Positions 1-11,490 are shown, numbered from the stretch's first letter. The stretch is DNA of 64,000 nt from Bicyclus anynana (GCF_947172395.1 NC_069094.1:10530292-10594291), one strand, 5' to 3'. The notes: generated from the sequence alone by a model not told the origin. Made by a program: numbers and translations.

Positions 1-156
1 ATAAACTCGCCGGAGCTCTAAACGTTTTATTTCGAAGGCGAGTGAAGGCATTTTGAAGAAAAAATTTACCTCTCGCCAGGCAGCATAATTACACAACAGC
101 TGGAGCATACTCTCTTCGGCGCTCTCGCAACGTGAATCACATTATTGTGAGCTTAA
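1..156. other. Left window edge, unassigned
   Basis: No open reading frame or recognisable repeat. The sequence runs directly into the TIR element that starts at 157; the TAA just before it is that element's target-site copy. Confidence 0.5.
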
Positions 157-480
157 GAGCGGTTTCAGACTAGCGTTTTGTACGCGCGTATGAGCTCGTT
201 TTTGGAACCGCATGTAGGCGCGTAGACATGCGCGCGCGCGCACTTTTTGACACACGCTCAACTCGTACGAGCGTTGACACGATCCTAAGCTCGTTTAAGC
301 GCGAGCCGCGAGTAACCAGCCGCCTTCGGAATCCATGTTGATACTAACACGAGCTTACTGGTTCGAGCGAACACAACGAAATATGCCTGTTTAAGCGAGT
401 CCGGTTTTTAGAAGCGCGTAATGTAGCGCGCGTGTAAGCGCGTAAGCTGAAACGAAAAATACGCTAGTCTGATATCACTC
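157..480. mobile_element. MITE with TAA target-site duplication
   Basis: A 324-bp element with imperfect terminal inverted repeats. The left end reads GAGCGGTTTCAGACTAGCG and the right end, reversed, reads GAGTGATATCAGACTAGCG. TAA flanks both ends (154-156 and 481-483). The interior is rich in GCGCG/GAGCTCG motifs and partly self-complementary, with no coding capacity. A 3-bp TWA duplication is typical of PIF/Harbinger-derived MITEs; that assignment is inference. Confidence 0.75.
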
Positions 481-483
481 TAA

Positions 484-1145
484 AACAATGCGTATTGAAG
501 GGTCGAATAGATTCAGAGTTCATAATAATGGTTTGAGTGTTAATATGTTGTCTATTTGATTCAATAAAACTATGTCGCGAAAAACACTTTTTTACAGGCT
601 ATTTTAACTCTGAAATAATGAAAACACATTAGTGTTTTTCAAGTACAATAATCTTAAAATTAACACAAAGTTCTACAATCAACATCATTTTTAACACGAA
701 ATTTTTTTGAAAAAAATATTGAGGCAATGAAAGAAGAATGTTCAATCATTCTTTTAAAATTAATTAATTCATGCATCAGGCGACGTTTGGACCAAAGGAT
801 AAGTCTTGTCATCCAGAGAGGTAACAGCGCCAGCGTGGGTACCTTGCCTATGGGTGAACAATTAGATGGTAGTTTTTTTCTTATCTGCATCGACTTGGTA
901 TTACATGGATATCACAACTTTTTGCGGTCGAATAACTGATTGCGAGAATGGCTACATTTACAAGTGTTGTTTTTTATGGCATAATAAAAAACAATTAATT
1001 AATTAAATTAATTATAATTATAAAATGTTTATTGTTTATTCTTAATTATGATAAACCATTATTCCCCACAATCGATAAGGTCCATTATGAGTTGTTAGTG
1101 TAAATTAATGATTGAGATAATCGGCTTAACGTGTTTTAATCTACA
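484..1145. other. AT-rich stretch without gene
   Basis: Only short frames lacking splice context or codon bias. Poly-A/T runs and no recognisable repeat. Confidence 0.5.
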
Positions 1146-1171
1146 GGCCGTAATGTTAGTACATTACGGCC
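1146..1171. repeat. Perfect 11-bp hairpin
   Basis: Arms GGCCGTAATGT and ACATTACGGCC separated by TAGT. No function can be read from it. Confidence 0.7.
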
Positions 1172-1377
1172 ACTGTTCAAAAATATATATTGACGGAATT
1201 TAAAATTATAAACGGACTAGCGGACCCGGTCAAATTTCCTTTTGGCTTATGTGCACTTCTTCCCTACTCATACCCCAAAACCTACTCTACCCGTTCCCTA
1301 GAAAGACAAAATGGCTTTGCATTAAACATTATCCCCATATTCATAAACAAGCCTGCAAATCACAAGAATTACTCTTA

Positions 1378-1499
1378 GGTACGGCCTTACTTATAAACGT
1401 GGATTAGGTTTTATTTAAACCTCTATTTCCTCCAAAGTAAAGTGGACTGTTGAAAGTAGTTTGATGATCTTAATCCACGTTTATAAATAAGGCCGTACC
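1378..1499. mobile_element. Short MITE, about 29-bp TIRs
   Basis: A 122-bp element. Both ends begin GGTACGGCCTTA and continue nearly identically through TTATAAACGTGGATTA in inverted orientation. No coding capacity. A clean target-site duplication was not found, so the superfamily is open. Confidence 0.75.
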
Positions 1500-1505
1500 A
1501 GTAGT

Positions 1506-1833
1506 TTCTTTTTTATTCTTTACAACTTAACTTTACAACCTTAGCTGCAATCTCACCTGATGGTAAGTGATAATGCAATCTAAGATGGAAGCGAGCTAAC
1601 TTGTTAGTAGGAGTATGAAAATCCACACCCCTTTCGGTTTTTACACGACAACGTACCGGAACGTTAAATCGCTTGGCGGTAAGTCTTTTTCGGTAGGGTG
1701 GTAACTATCCGTGGTCGAAACCTTCTACCAGCCAGACCTTGACCAATTAAGAAAACCTCAATCGACCCAGTCGAGGATCGAACCCAGGACCTCCATCTTG
1801 TAAATCCACCGCGCTTACCACTGTTCTCGTGAT
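1506..1833 (-). mobile_element. tRNA-headed SINE, family A
   Basis: Full-length but diverged copy of the family also seen at 3246 and 18397. On the - strand it starts with a tRNA-like head, passes through 'ggaggtcctgggttcgatcc' (Pol III B box) and ends in a T-rich tail at its left edge. The A-box side near 1820 is mutated. Confidence 0.85.
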
Positions 1834-2339
1834 TTGCAGCTAAATCAACTATTTATTATAGTACTCGTAAGACCTTATAGATAGGATATTCCCGAAAATA
1901 TATAAAATGTACGAATGTAGTTTAAATATCTACTGCAGGTTCAGTAAGTACATAGCATTTTGTAAAGAAAACAGCAAAATACTTTGGTGACTAAGTGTAG
2001 TAAAAGTAAAAGACTTCGAGAAAAGTTAGGTTGGTATTTGTAAAGAATATCATTGAAACATTTCGCTTTTGATCACATACAAGTTGACCTGTCTCAAAAG
2101 AGAGTTTCTTCCTATTATTATTACCACCTAAAAGAGCTCAGCTATGAATTCCGCAAACTAACAAAGCAGAACTTTCAAAAGAAAAATTTTACTTTAAAAA
2201 TAAAAATTTAATTTATTTTGAAGTCTTAATTTTATTTGTTAACTGCTGCGTTAGGTTATTGGTTACCTTACGCGGCTTCGTGTCATTAGGCTTTAAGTTT
2301 GAGCTTGACAAACATTTAGCTTTTCTTTCTGTCAAGAGC
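1834..2339. other. Unassigned stretch
   Basis: No gene, splice-bounded ORF or recognisable repeat seen. Confidence 0.5.
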
Positions 2340-2790
2340 AGAGTTAGGAAGTTAGTGGTGTTACACACTAGTTTACGTGCCGTATAGCGACAGGCCCAGG
2401 GTATTTGTTACAAGTTCCTCGATTACGGCTGGTGTTAACATTCATTATTTGTATCAGTGTTGGTTGGCATAAATAAGAGGGTATTTGATGACTAGAGCTC
2501 AGTTGTTTGTTAGACAGCGTGGACACCGTAACGCTGCCACTCGCGTTAGGGAATTTGTGCAATAATGTTTTGTGTTGTAATTATTGATCATATTTTTTTT
2601 AGTGTGGGCATGGAGAACATGTCGGCAGGGAAGGTGAGTATTGTATGCATTCTGAAAGGATTCTATAAACCTACATCCAAGTTCATAAGTCCTGGGACCT
2701 GCTCGAGGTGTTTCCTCTACCACAAAATAATGGGGCAATCACTGTCACTGTTACCCGTCTCGTTACATATTATCATTGATATCACATGGT
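2340..2790. repeat. Interspersed repeat R1, copy 1
   Basis: Shares long blocks with 39785-40080, including 'gggtatttgatgact', a 'cagcgtg.acaccgt.acgctgc' block and 'agtcctgggacctgctcgag' followed by 'gtgtttcctct'. It contains a splice-donor-like AAG/GTGAGT, but the motif recurs in the second copy, so it belongs to the repeat. Class unknown. Confidence 0.7.
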
Positions 2791-2799
2791 CATCGATAT

Positions 2800-3245
2800 A
2801 TAATCAAATATCTTAATATACGAGTACATCACACCGAGCATCGTGGTGAGTCTATAAGCTCCAAATTCCTATCCCATATGAAAAGAGTCCTGTCGCTATG
2901 ATTACGGTTTATATACACAAAGTATTATATTGCTTAAAAATAAAACATTATTACACAGTATTTTCTTACGTACATACGTAAAATACTTACTTACGTGGTA
3001 GTATATACCCCCACAAAGATCAATGAAGTCAATTAAAAGCTTTGGGGTGTATAATTATTTAATAATTAAATTTTACTTGGACGAGGGTTTGTGTTTCAAC
3101 AAAAAGGCTTTCACGATTAATAAACATTGATAAAATTAATTACGAGTCAATAAATCAATAATATTTAATTAATTGGTTCAATTTACTATAGCAACCAAGG
3201 ATTTATATTGTTTACTGAATTTTATTGTTTACCTTAAGCGTAAAC
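2800..3245. other. Unassigned AT-rich stretch
   Basis: Nothing recognisable. Contains 'acgta'-rich short repeats near 2965-2995. Confidence 0.45.
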
Positions 3246-3570
3246 GGCCTCCGTGGCGCAGTGGTATGCGCGGTGGATTTACAAAACGGAGGTCCTGGAT
3301 TCGATCCCCGGCTGGGCAGATTGAGATTTCCTTAATTTGTCCAGGTCTGGCTGGTGGGAGGCTTCGGCCGTGGCTAGTTACCACCCTACCGGCAAAGACG
3401 TACCGCCAAGCGATTTAGCGTTCCGGTACGATGCCGTGTAGAAACCGAAAGGGGTGTGGATTTTCATCCTCCTCCTAACAAGTTAGTCCGCTTCCATTTT
3501 AGACTGCATCATCACTTACCATCAGGTGAGATTGTAGTTAAGGGCTAACTTGTAAAGAATAAAAAAAAAA
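3246..3570 (+). mobile_element. tRNA-headed SINE, family A
   Basis: Near full-length. The head GGCCTCCGTGGCGCAGTGG carries a Pol III A box, and 'ggattcgatccccggctggg' carries the B box. The body contains 'gaggcttcggccgtggctag' and 'gttccggtacgatgccgtg'. It ends in an A-rich tail. The tRNA-like head is part of the SINE, not a tRNA gene. Confidence 0.9.
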
Positions 3571-3589
3571 GCGTACCTATAACTAAGGA

Positions 3590-3830
3590 AGTTACCTAAT
3601 ATGGGTGCAGAGACCAAGTCTTTGTCCACTTCCCTTCCTACGACCCTCGTATATGTCCCTTGATTTCTTCATTCTCCACCTTTTCTTGACCTGGCCTTTA
3701 TTGAGATAGACTGGTCCAAGATTTCCCCTTCCAAGATTTTCATTAAAAATCCGTTTTGTTAGGTATTCTTTTATGCATCCTCTCTCCGTGCCTAAACCAT
3801 CTAAGCTTGTTGATTTAAAATATAAGAATT
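3590..3830 (-). mobile_element. LINE 3' coding fragment, decayed
   Basis: The - strand translation gives the KLRWF.RHxER pattern followed by Arg/Lys/Gly-rich and Trp residues. This pattern is common at the C terminus of lepidopteran RTE/R-type LINE polyproteins. Frameshifts and stops interrupt it. Confidence 0.55.
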
Positions 3831-3839
3831 TACACCATG

Positions 3840-4270
3840 TGATAATATATTCTTAGAATAGGCAAATCCTTTATATGATGTATCTAAAAGGGTTCGCGCG
3901 AGCTTTGACTGTTTTACTAAAAGCCCAAGACTTTATTGCGAGAGGGCTTACATAAAACTTGAACATTTCTACAATTGTATTTGTCCCATTCGGAATACAT
4001 AGGGGCGGTATTCTGGGTTTTTACCTAATCCTAGCCCTTCAAAATCTCTCCGTCCGTATAAAATGTTTTGCAAAGTCCACTGAAGCTAAACTCAAGTATT
4101 TTAAATTGACGCTCGACTTGTTTTATTATTTTTTAATACCTAGAAGCTTTTCGACGGTACAATCGGATTAAAATAATGAAGCCGCCGTGCTATGATAGAA
4201 TACTCCAATAAACCTTAAAAGTATAAAAAAATCCATAGAACAATTTTTACAACGAAAGCCAGTGAAGACC
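3840..4270. other. Unassigned stretch
   Basis: A 70-codon frame at 3959-4171 has no splice context or recognisable domain. No repeat recognised. Confidence 0.4.
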
Positions 4271-4274
4271 TTCA

Positions 4275-4477
4275 TTGTCACTATTACTATTACTATTCCT
4301 AAACGCGAAAGTTTGTATGGATGTTTATTACTCTTTAACGCTGCTGCTACTGAACCGATTTGGCTGAAATTTGGAATGGAAATGGATTTTTACTCTGGAT
4401 TAACGCAAAAGCTACTTTTCATCCCCAAAAAATCCATGGTTCCCGAGGGATTTGTAAAAAACTAAATTCGCCGCTAG
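4275..4477 (+). mobile_element. Non-autonomous Helitron-like element
   Basis: Contains the family core 'ggctgaaatttggaatggaa', then 'aaatccatggttcccg', and ends GCCGCTAG before T. The usual 3' hairpin is deleted or decayed. Confidence 0.7.
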
Positions 4478-5865
4478 TCATTTTAAAAAAGCTGAAAGTT
4501 GGTCATCTCATTAACCTGTGAGTGCAATAGATTACGAACCATTGTGGCTTTCGAAGATTGTTAACAAAGATCGTGGCAATCGAAAAATAATTCACATTCA
4601 ATATGTTTTTTTTGGGATAATTGAGAATGTTCTCAGTCGCGCGAAGTTGCTACGAAAGATCTCTTAGATCATTAATACGCATGTTTTGTTAGGTACAATA
4701 TAATTCAATCTAAAACCATAGCCATGGGAATTGTCAATAGGTGTGAAAACATCCAAAATTTCAAATGAAAATATTCATTTGGTTCAAATTTGAGGGAGGT
4801 ATTGGGGCCCAGTAAATTATACTGTAATAATAAAAACCTATTTACATAAACTATATCGTATATTTTGATATAATTAACATGCATAATTGTGTTGTTTTAA
4901 ATTCACTAAAGCTGCAAATGATAACTAGTTCAATTCTATGTCTGGACCTGAGCTAGTTTAGAAAAAAATTATTTTTGATTTTCTCTGCCATCAATACCTA
5001 CAATACCTACAATATTAAATTGGATAGCTACATACTATGAGATGAAATCGCAGCCCTGTAACTTGTTAAAGAATTTGGAATAATATCTGCAGGTAGAATG
5101 GAAAAAAAAATACCAACATTCGAAACGGTGAAGCTGTGAGCTTGACGTCAATAATACAATCGTGAATATTTTATTTCATTTGGCGAAAAAGGATCGGCCG
5201 TCTGCATAATACAATATACACAATTTATTTTGCTTTTACAAAGGCGTTTTAATAGCTCAGCATTTTGATAGCTTTCACGACTATTGTGGCGTAAGCGTTG
5301 TTTTAAACCTAGCAGGTTATTCTTATAATTCGCAGTATAACAACACTCACTTGTAGCGCTACTCTGTAACGATGGTTTCATAAACCATGGATAGAAACCC
5401 GAATTATGAAAACATCCTAAAACACTAGTTTTGCTGATATTATGCAATTAAATATTTTTTATTAATCGGCTGCTGTATCTACTCTAGACCGGAACATATA
5501 CCTACCTATAGCAATGTTAGTACATCCCCAAGTGAGTAAGAAAGAGACGTAAGAATAACTAGGCAAAAACTTAATGAAAGCTAATGAAAGTCGTCTATGA
5601 ATAGGTAAAATTAAACTATTGAAAACAATGTTTCAAGAAAACAGCTTTTCAGATGCTCCGCTATTTGAAAATAATATCTAATACGATCCTAGCGATTCCG
5701 GTAATTCTACCGCCGGTTTAGAAAACAAGTTGCTAGCGGAAACACAATAAACAGTCATCGCTAGCTCATAATCCAATAAGATAACGTCTTTGGTGGATTG
5801 TTTGGTTCTTTGAATAAAACAACTAAAGATTACTCTGTGATAAACATTACAAGAGCTATATTATT
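4478..5865. other. 1.4 kb unassigned
   Basis: AT-rich with short frames only. No splice-bounded coding segment, SINE or LINE motif recognised. The 99-codon - strand frame at 5148-5447 has no domain-like features. Confidence 0.45.
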
Positions 5866-5869
5866 CTTC

Positions 5870-6055
5870 CAAGGTGCTGATATGGATGACCCACTAGAAA
5901 GCGCAGTGTTCATCGACTCTCCCGGTGAACTGACGATATTAAACGAGTCGCAGGGATTTGCTGGATGCCAGCGGCTCAAGATCGTGATGTTTGGAAGCCC
6001 CTACAAAAGGCCTGTATACTGCAGTGAAAGTCCATCGGTTGATAGGATGATGAGC
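5870..6055 (+). mobile_element. RTE-like LINE 3' end
   Basis: Decayed copy of the C-terminal block seen best at 23711-24112. It includes 'gagtcgcagggatttgctgg', 'cgtgatgtttggaagccc' and a short GATGATG tail. Confidence 0.75.
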
Positions 6056-6074
6056 TTATCATTAATTTACAGTA

Positions 6075-6400
6075 ACTTTCCTCGTAGGTGTATAGTCTGT
6101 CAAAGCATCGTCATGAGATCCTTAGTTCGAATCCTGGGTTAGGCTAAGAAACATTCCTTCATCCAAGAAATTCTCAGAGAAAATTCTCAGCCCGGAGTTG
6201 GGAAGTTATGGTAGGGTTAAATCATCCTATTTTGAAAGCACGCATTAAGCCTTCGATTCCGGTAATTGCCATTAACATCGGATTGTGATCGTGATAGTGT
6301 CAATTATCCTAAGCGCAGGATTTGAGCAACGTGGTGGGTTGAAGCTCCAAACCTCCTCTCTTATAGGCAAAGTGGTGTGTCTTCGTAATTCATAAGATAT
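6075..6400 (+). mobile_element. tRNA-headed SINE, family C, diverged
   Basis: B-box-like 'agttcgaatcctgggttagg' is followed by 'cccggagttgggaagtt', a body motif shared with 14279-14650. The A-box side is poorly preserved. Confidence 0.55.
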
Positions 6401-6409
6401 TAGTCAAGA

Positions 6410-6578
6410 TATTTGCCGATGGACGTCCACTGCAGGACATAGGCCATTTGTCGGGACTTCCAAACATCACAATGCTTGATGTCGTCAGTCCTCCTGGTGG
6501 GGGATCGACCAACACTGCGTTTTTAATGCAGGGTCGCCATTCTATCACCTTGGGACCCTAACGGCCATCGGATCTTTG
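6410..6578 (-). mobile_element. RTE-like LINE 3' end
   Basis: Reverse-oriented copy. 'gatggacgtccactgcagga' and 'gggtcgccattctatcacct' match the LINE C-terminal block. 5'-truncated like the others. Confidence 0.75.
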
Positions 6579-6589
6579 TGTAACTGTTT

Positions 6590-7100
6590 TTTCTCATTTA
6601 GTATAACTAAAAAACTTTATCTTAAGGTTGGTAATAAAATATTCTTCTTCGTTATCATATTGAAAAGATAAACTAGTTTAAAACTTTGAAGCACTGTTCT
6701 TATGTTTTACGAAGGAACAATATTACATAGACCAGATAGATACGAACTCTTTGCAGCAACTTAGAGCTTGTTAAAGCTCAGAACTTTTGCATTTTTAAAA
6801 AAAAAGGTACCTGGAATAATACAATTACATAATAATGAATTTTTGAGTACGTGGATACTGTTTAAGAGACACAATATTTATTATACATGAAAAAAGATTA
6901 ATTTATTTCAATTTGGCTGCAGATATTCTTATATTTCGTACAATAAAATAACGTATAAAATATATAAATTAAAATTAAGAATTACAAAGTATGTTAAATT
7001 TAAAGAAAGTATTTTTTTATTGAAAATAAAAAAAATGTAAAATCCCAAATCTCATATAAAAATATGACAGGACAACATTTCATTCTTCAGCCATTATATG
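6590..7100. other. Unassigned AT-rich stretch
   Basis: Nothing recognisable. Confidence 0.45.
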
Positions 7101-7110
7101 ATTTACAGCG

Positions 7111-7290
7111 GACACCCTTCGTACGTGTGAAATTCAGTTTTTCATGAACGGGAAGCATATATTTTTCCGGGATACAGAGTAACCTAAATGTTGATCAATA
7201 ACCTCTTCTATCTTCCAGTGAAAGTCCCATTAAAACCGGGAAAGCCGTTTTCAAGATCAGCCCAATCAAACCAACAGACAGACAGACAAA
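7111..7290 (-). mobile_element. Diverged Helitron-like fragment
   Basis: 'gaaattcagtttttca' and 'tttttccgggat' match the family in - orientation. The CTAG terminus is missing. Confidence 0.5.
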
Positions 7291-7761
7291 AATAAATAAA
7301 AGACACAGCTATTTTGAAATCACAGGCTTCTTCTTCTTCAATTTTATTAAATGTATTGATTTAGTCAATTAATAAATTTAGAAAAATATTTAAATTGCCA
7401 TGATACGAGTAATGACTGAATACGTACAAGAAATATTCACAAAAGTTTCGCTGAAAATCTCTTTCATGCCAGCGTAAAAAATACACGGTGAAACCAATTA
7501 TACCGCACAATTATAAAAACAGCCTTGTAAAACTCTGCACAGAGATATTTAGCTTTGTATTGTACGGCGAGGTATTTTGTGGAAATTATATATTCCAATC
7601 AGTTGTTAAGTTTGCCTGGAAAGTTTCCGGAGTATTTTGAAAATTAATTAATAACAAAATGAAAATTCGAAAAGAGCACCTCAAAATCTATAAGTTTACC
7701 CATTTTCAAAACTTCTCGAAAATTATATTATATCTATATTATCCTTTATAGTGAGAGGCAT

Positions 7762-7958
7762 TCGTCGTCGTCGTTATTAACCCATATTCGGCTCACTGCT
7801 GAGCTCGAATCTCCTCTCAGAATAACAGGGGTTAGGCCAATAGTCCACCTCGCTGGCCCAATGCGGATTGGCAGACTTCACGCACGTATTAAATTAAGAA
7901 AATTCTGAGGTATGCAGGTTTACTCAAGATGCTTTTCCTTTACCGTTTGATGTGTGAA
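7762..7958 (-). mobile_element. SINE family B, head-truncated
   Basis: Contains the 3' half of family B in reverse: 'cccatattcggctcactgct', 'ggggttaggccaatagtcca' and 'gcggattggcagacttcac'. A (TCG)n tail lies at the left edge. The tRNA-like head is absent. Confidence 0.85.
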
Positions 7959-8050
7959 TTAATTAATTAATTAATTTATACTGAGAGCCATTGTAATGTA
8001 ATTAATTTGTAAGAAATAAATGTAATACACAATTAATAACAGTCATGCGA

Positions 8051-8258
8051 ATTTACCGTGAGTTGCTTCATGTTAAGACGTTTAACTTTTTTATATCAGA
8101 AAATTCTTAATTTAGGTAGCTAGGAAATAAGAAATACTGAGTGTATGACAGATATATCCCTGTGAGTGTATGACAGATACCTGGTAGCTACCAAAATTAA
8201 GAATTTTCGTGAACAAAAAAGGTACTCATCAAGATGAAGCTACTAACGGTAAATTAGG
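8051..8258. mobile_element. Hairpin MITE, long TIRs
   Basis: About 208 bp and almost wholly palindromic. The left arm carries accgtgagttgcttcat and aaaattcttaatt; the right arm carries their reverse complements aatgaagct-like and aattaagaatttt, with GGTAGCTA near the centre. The centre holds two direct copies of gagtgtatgacagata. A relative lies at 56915-57145. Confidence 0.7.
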
Positions 8259-8259
8259 T

Positions 8260-8865
8260 AGATAGTAATGGACTGTAAAAGAAGTAGTAAGATCATAATA
8301 ATTGTAATTTATTTATACTACTACGTGTTACTTACTAGACAACTTTACTACTTTTTACTAGATGTTAATTTTACATGTTTGTGTCCAATAATACTTCTCC
8401 GGGATAAAGGCAGACAATAAAATATGAGGCTTCAATAAAATTAATGTGACGTCATTTGTTACGATTATGCGTCGTCATTGCTAAATCGGAGGATGCCGGT
8501 CCATGTCATGTTATTTTCATAATATACGGCCTTTTCCCATATATCTACGTCAATGCCGTTTCCCAAGAATACCTATTTTTCTTCAAGATATTGAGAGAGT
8601 TTCTCCCACAACTCAAGAAAATTAATAAGTAGGTACGAGTATGTGCAAAAGTAACAACATTTCAAGTTTTTTAATTTGACATTATTGTTACTGAGCGAAG
8701 TATGAAAAAATTACAGTTTTTTTACAGACATGTGGGACCCTGCGGTTTTATCTGCGTAGTCCCTATATTTGTACGAACGTAGGCGTTTATCCTATGTTAC
8801 TCGTTCATAGTATAGCTCTCAATTTGCAAGTATAATGTATATGTAATAAGTATGAATTATTGTCT
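8260..8865. other. Mostly unassigned
   Basis: A Helitron-like scrap at about 8725-8800 ('gttttatctgcgtagtccct'); otherwise nothing seen. Confidence 0.4.
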
Positions 8866-8868
8866 ATA

Positions 8869-9068
8869 TCTATAATACTATTATAAAGCTGAAGAGTTTG
8901 TTTGTTTGTTTGATTGAACGCGCTAATCTCAGGAACTACTGGTCGGATTTGAAAAATTCTTTCAATGTTAGATAGCCCATTTATCAAGGAAGGCTATAGG
9001 CTGTATATTATACCCGTATTCCTACGAGAACGGAAACCACGCGGGTCAAACCATGCTGCGTCAGCTAG
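8869..9068 (+). mobile_element. Non-autonomous Helitron-like element
   Basis: Starts TCTATAATAC, contains 'aaagctgaagagtttgtttg' and 'gttagatagcccatttatc', and ends GCTAG before T. Helitrons typically start TC, end CTRR with a nearby hairpin, and insert between A and T; the hairpin base here has decayed. Confidence 0.8.
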
Positions 9069-9072
9069 TATT

Positions 9073-9555
9073 AAGATAATAATGTTCGTTTGTCAATTCT
9101 GAGTTACGGTACCCTGAAAAGTGTAAAAAATCACGAGTTATTCGAGAAAATTGAAGCCTTTTTTCCCGCGCTGCTAGCGGTTTGTACTAATTTCTATGCA
9201 AATGAATCTCCCGAGAGAATTGGCCGGTGAGTAGGCCGGTGTTTGCATATTGTATAAAACCGCAAAAACATAAAGCAACTGCAATGCGGCTAAAAAGAAA
9301 GCACATTTTGAACACACCAATTTGTTGGAGACCATGTTTATTTTAAACTAATTGTTCCTTCCGGTTTACCACGTAAACCGGCGACCGCAAATCGTTGTCC
9401 AGGAGTTTTCCGCGACGCATTTTCGTGGAAATATGCAAAATTTAATTTCACCACATTTCCGTTCCAGGCAGATATAATTTGATATAACATCGAGTGGGTC
9501 AGGTTTCAAGTAGTTTCAACCTCAACTAAGTTTTGCTTAGGTCGAGTTCACACAT
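9073..9555. other. Unassigned stretch
   Basis: No gene or recognisable repeat. Confidence 0.4.
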
Positions 9556-9559
9556 CAGC

Positions 9560-9745
9560 GAAACGTTATAAAATAAAATAAATAAATAAAAATCGTTTAT
9601 TTCACTTTCTAAATTTACATAAATTAGTGCGAGTTTGGAACCTTCTTTTAGGAGTAGTAAAACTACTTCTGTATTAGAAGGCTCCGCTCTTCCATAGCTA
9701 GTACAGAAATATCAAAATCTAAATGAACATTACAAAATTAAAGTT
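9560..9745 (-). mobile_element. Probable LINE 3' UTR fragment
   Basis: (AAAT)n/'ataaataaaaatcgtttatt' followed by gene-free sequence resembles the reverse-oriented poly-A end and 3' UTR of a lepidopteran non-LTR element. Assignment is by style only. Confidence 0.4.
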
Positions 9746-9752
9746 AAAATTA

Positions 9753-9754
9753 AA

Positions 9755-9785
<31 letters not shown>

Positions 9786-9803
9786 TATGTGTGCGTGCGT
9801 GTG
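9753..9803. repeat. (GT)n microsatellite
   Basis: Interrupted GT/GTAT/GCGT dinucleotide run of about 50 bp. Confidence 0.9.
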
Positions 9804-10017
9804 TTTTTCAGGTTATAGTATTAATACGATTGATAGATGCTCTATTTCTATCCTCCCACCACTTAGCATTCATTACTGAAAAATATAATAATTTGTATAA
9901 TACATTCTGATGCTGAAAAAGTACTATTGTATTATTTAATTTTGTTCAACAGTAAAAAGTATAATTTAGTGAAAAACAGTATAATAAACCTATGCCGCTC
10001 AAATAGGTTGATAATGA

Positions 10018-10325
10018 GCCATGAGAGCCCAGTGGATTTGACCTCTGACTCCGATTCCGGAGGGTGTGGGTTCAAATGCAGTCTAGGGCATGCACCTCCA
10101 ACTTTTCAGTTGTGTGCATTTTAAGAAATTTAACATCACGTGTCTTAAACAGTGAAGGTGAAAAACATCGTGAGGAAACCTGCATACCAAAGAATTTTCT
10201 CAATTCTCTGCGTATGTGAAGTCTGCCAATTCGCATTGGGTCAGCGTGGTGGACTATTGGCCTAACCCCTCTCACTTTGAGAGGAGACTCGAGCTCAGCA
10301 GTGAGCCAAATGTGGGTTGATAACG
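10018..10325 (+). mobile_element. SINE family B, full-length
   Basis: The head 'gccatgagagcccagtgg' contains a Pol III A box, and 'gggtgtgggttcaaatgc' a mutated B box. The body runs to 'cagtgagccaaatgtgggtt'. Confidence 0.9.
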
Positions 10326-10329
10326 AACG

Positions 10330-10720
10330 AGATTTCACTTACAGAAAAGGAATATTGCCAATGTATATTTTATCAATTACATTTGCACAAGATTTGTATC
10401 ACCTTTTCGTTTTGGTCGTCGACGTAAAATGGGTCATTGGAGAAGTAATAGAATCATATAAACCGACTGTTAGCGCCGGGCCGCTCTCGAGCACAGCCAT
10501 CGGGCCATTCCGAATTCTATTAATCATTCATTCGATAAACCAACTCACGTATACACAGTGGATGTTTTAATGAGCCTACTTACATAATGTATCATTTTGA
10601 AAAACCTTCATCAAGAATTTACAACTCAAACATGGTCACTAAGTTTTATTTTATCGTTCGGTTTGTTATAAATTAAACATTAGGTACGATTTTCTTTGTT
10701 AAAAATAAAGTCTCTACAAA
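10330..10720. other. Unassigned stretch
   Basis: A 97-codon frame (10277-10570) begins inside the SINE and shows no domain. Nothing else recognised. Confidence 0.4.
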
Positions 10721-10776
10721 AAGTCTATGTCTTGCTGTGAACGTCCATCGGCTGATATGTTCTTGATGATGATTTC
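10721..10776 (+). mobile_element. RTE-like LINE tail scrap
   Basis: 'gaacgtccatcggctgatat' followed by GATGATGATT, the last bases of the LINE seen at 23711-24112. Confidence 0.6.
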
Positions 10777-11132
10777 CTTAATAAAAAAAAAATTGCCATG
10801 TAATTTAGACATATAATAAAAAATACACAGCCGAATATAGAACCTCCTTTTTTTAGGTCAGTAAACAATAAAAAGGTAATCGTATATTAACTAAAACTAT
10901 AGAAAAATAATCTATGAAAATACGATTACTAGTTGTTTACAACAGAAGATAGACAGTAGCATTGGATAACAATGCTGGGTTAGTGGGTCTATGCTTGAAC
11001 ATTCCGCTTGCTCTGAGAGTGATAGGGTTAGATTAAATACCTTATCAAAAGGTAAGGCATGTGTCCTGTAGTCAGTCGCGTGCACAAAATTTTTGACTAT
11101 AATGTAAAATTTGTTCTCCGATATAGGTTATA

Positions 11133-11328
11133 GTAGCTGACGCCGCAGGGTTTCACCTGCGTAGTTCCCGTTCCCTTAGGAATACGGGGATAACATATAG
11201 CCTATAGCCTTCCTCGTTATATGTACTATCTAACATTGAAAGAATTTTTCAAATAAGACCAGTAGTTCCTGAAATTCGCGCGTTCAAGTAAAAAAACAAA
11301 CTCTTCAGCTTTATATTATTAGTATAGC
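11133..11328 (-). mobile_element. Non-autonomous Helitron-like element
   Basis: Reverse-oriented. The 3' end AGCTGACGCCGCAGGGTTTC lies at the left; 'caaactcttcagctttat' and 'attattagtata' at the right. Confidence 0.8.
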
Positions 11329-11390
11329 TTATATGATCCAGGTTTTATCACCGTCAACCATATCTACATTTAGACCAGAACACAGCAGAA

Positions 11391-11392
<2 letters not shown>

Positions 11393-11466
<74 letters not shown>

Positions 11467-11490
11467 TTGATGATGATGATGATGATGAGG
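11393..11490. repeat. (GAT)n microsatellite
   Basis: About 32 GAT/ATG triplets with one GTTGAT interruption. It creates spurious poly-Ser and poly-Ile frames on the - strand. GAT runs also form the 3' tails of LINEs in this window, so it may have begun as one. Confidence 0.95.

Noticed and set aside
2565..2640. Exon ending at AAG/GTGAGT near 2634
   Set aside because: The surrounding sequence recurs at 39900-40080, so it is repeat sequence, not a unique exon.
3246..3330. tRNA gene (also at 14279, 32383, 38619 and similar)
   Set aside because: Pol III A and B boxes are present, but each is followed by a repeated body and shared by many copies, and no full cloverleaf with a proper acceptor stem was evident. 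These are SINE heads.
5148..5447. 99-codon - strand ORF as a gene
   Set aside because: No splice sites, domain, signal or codon bias; consistent with chance.
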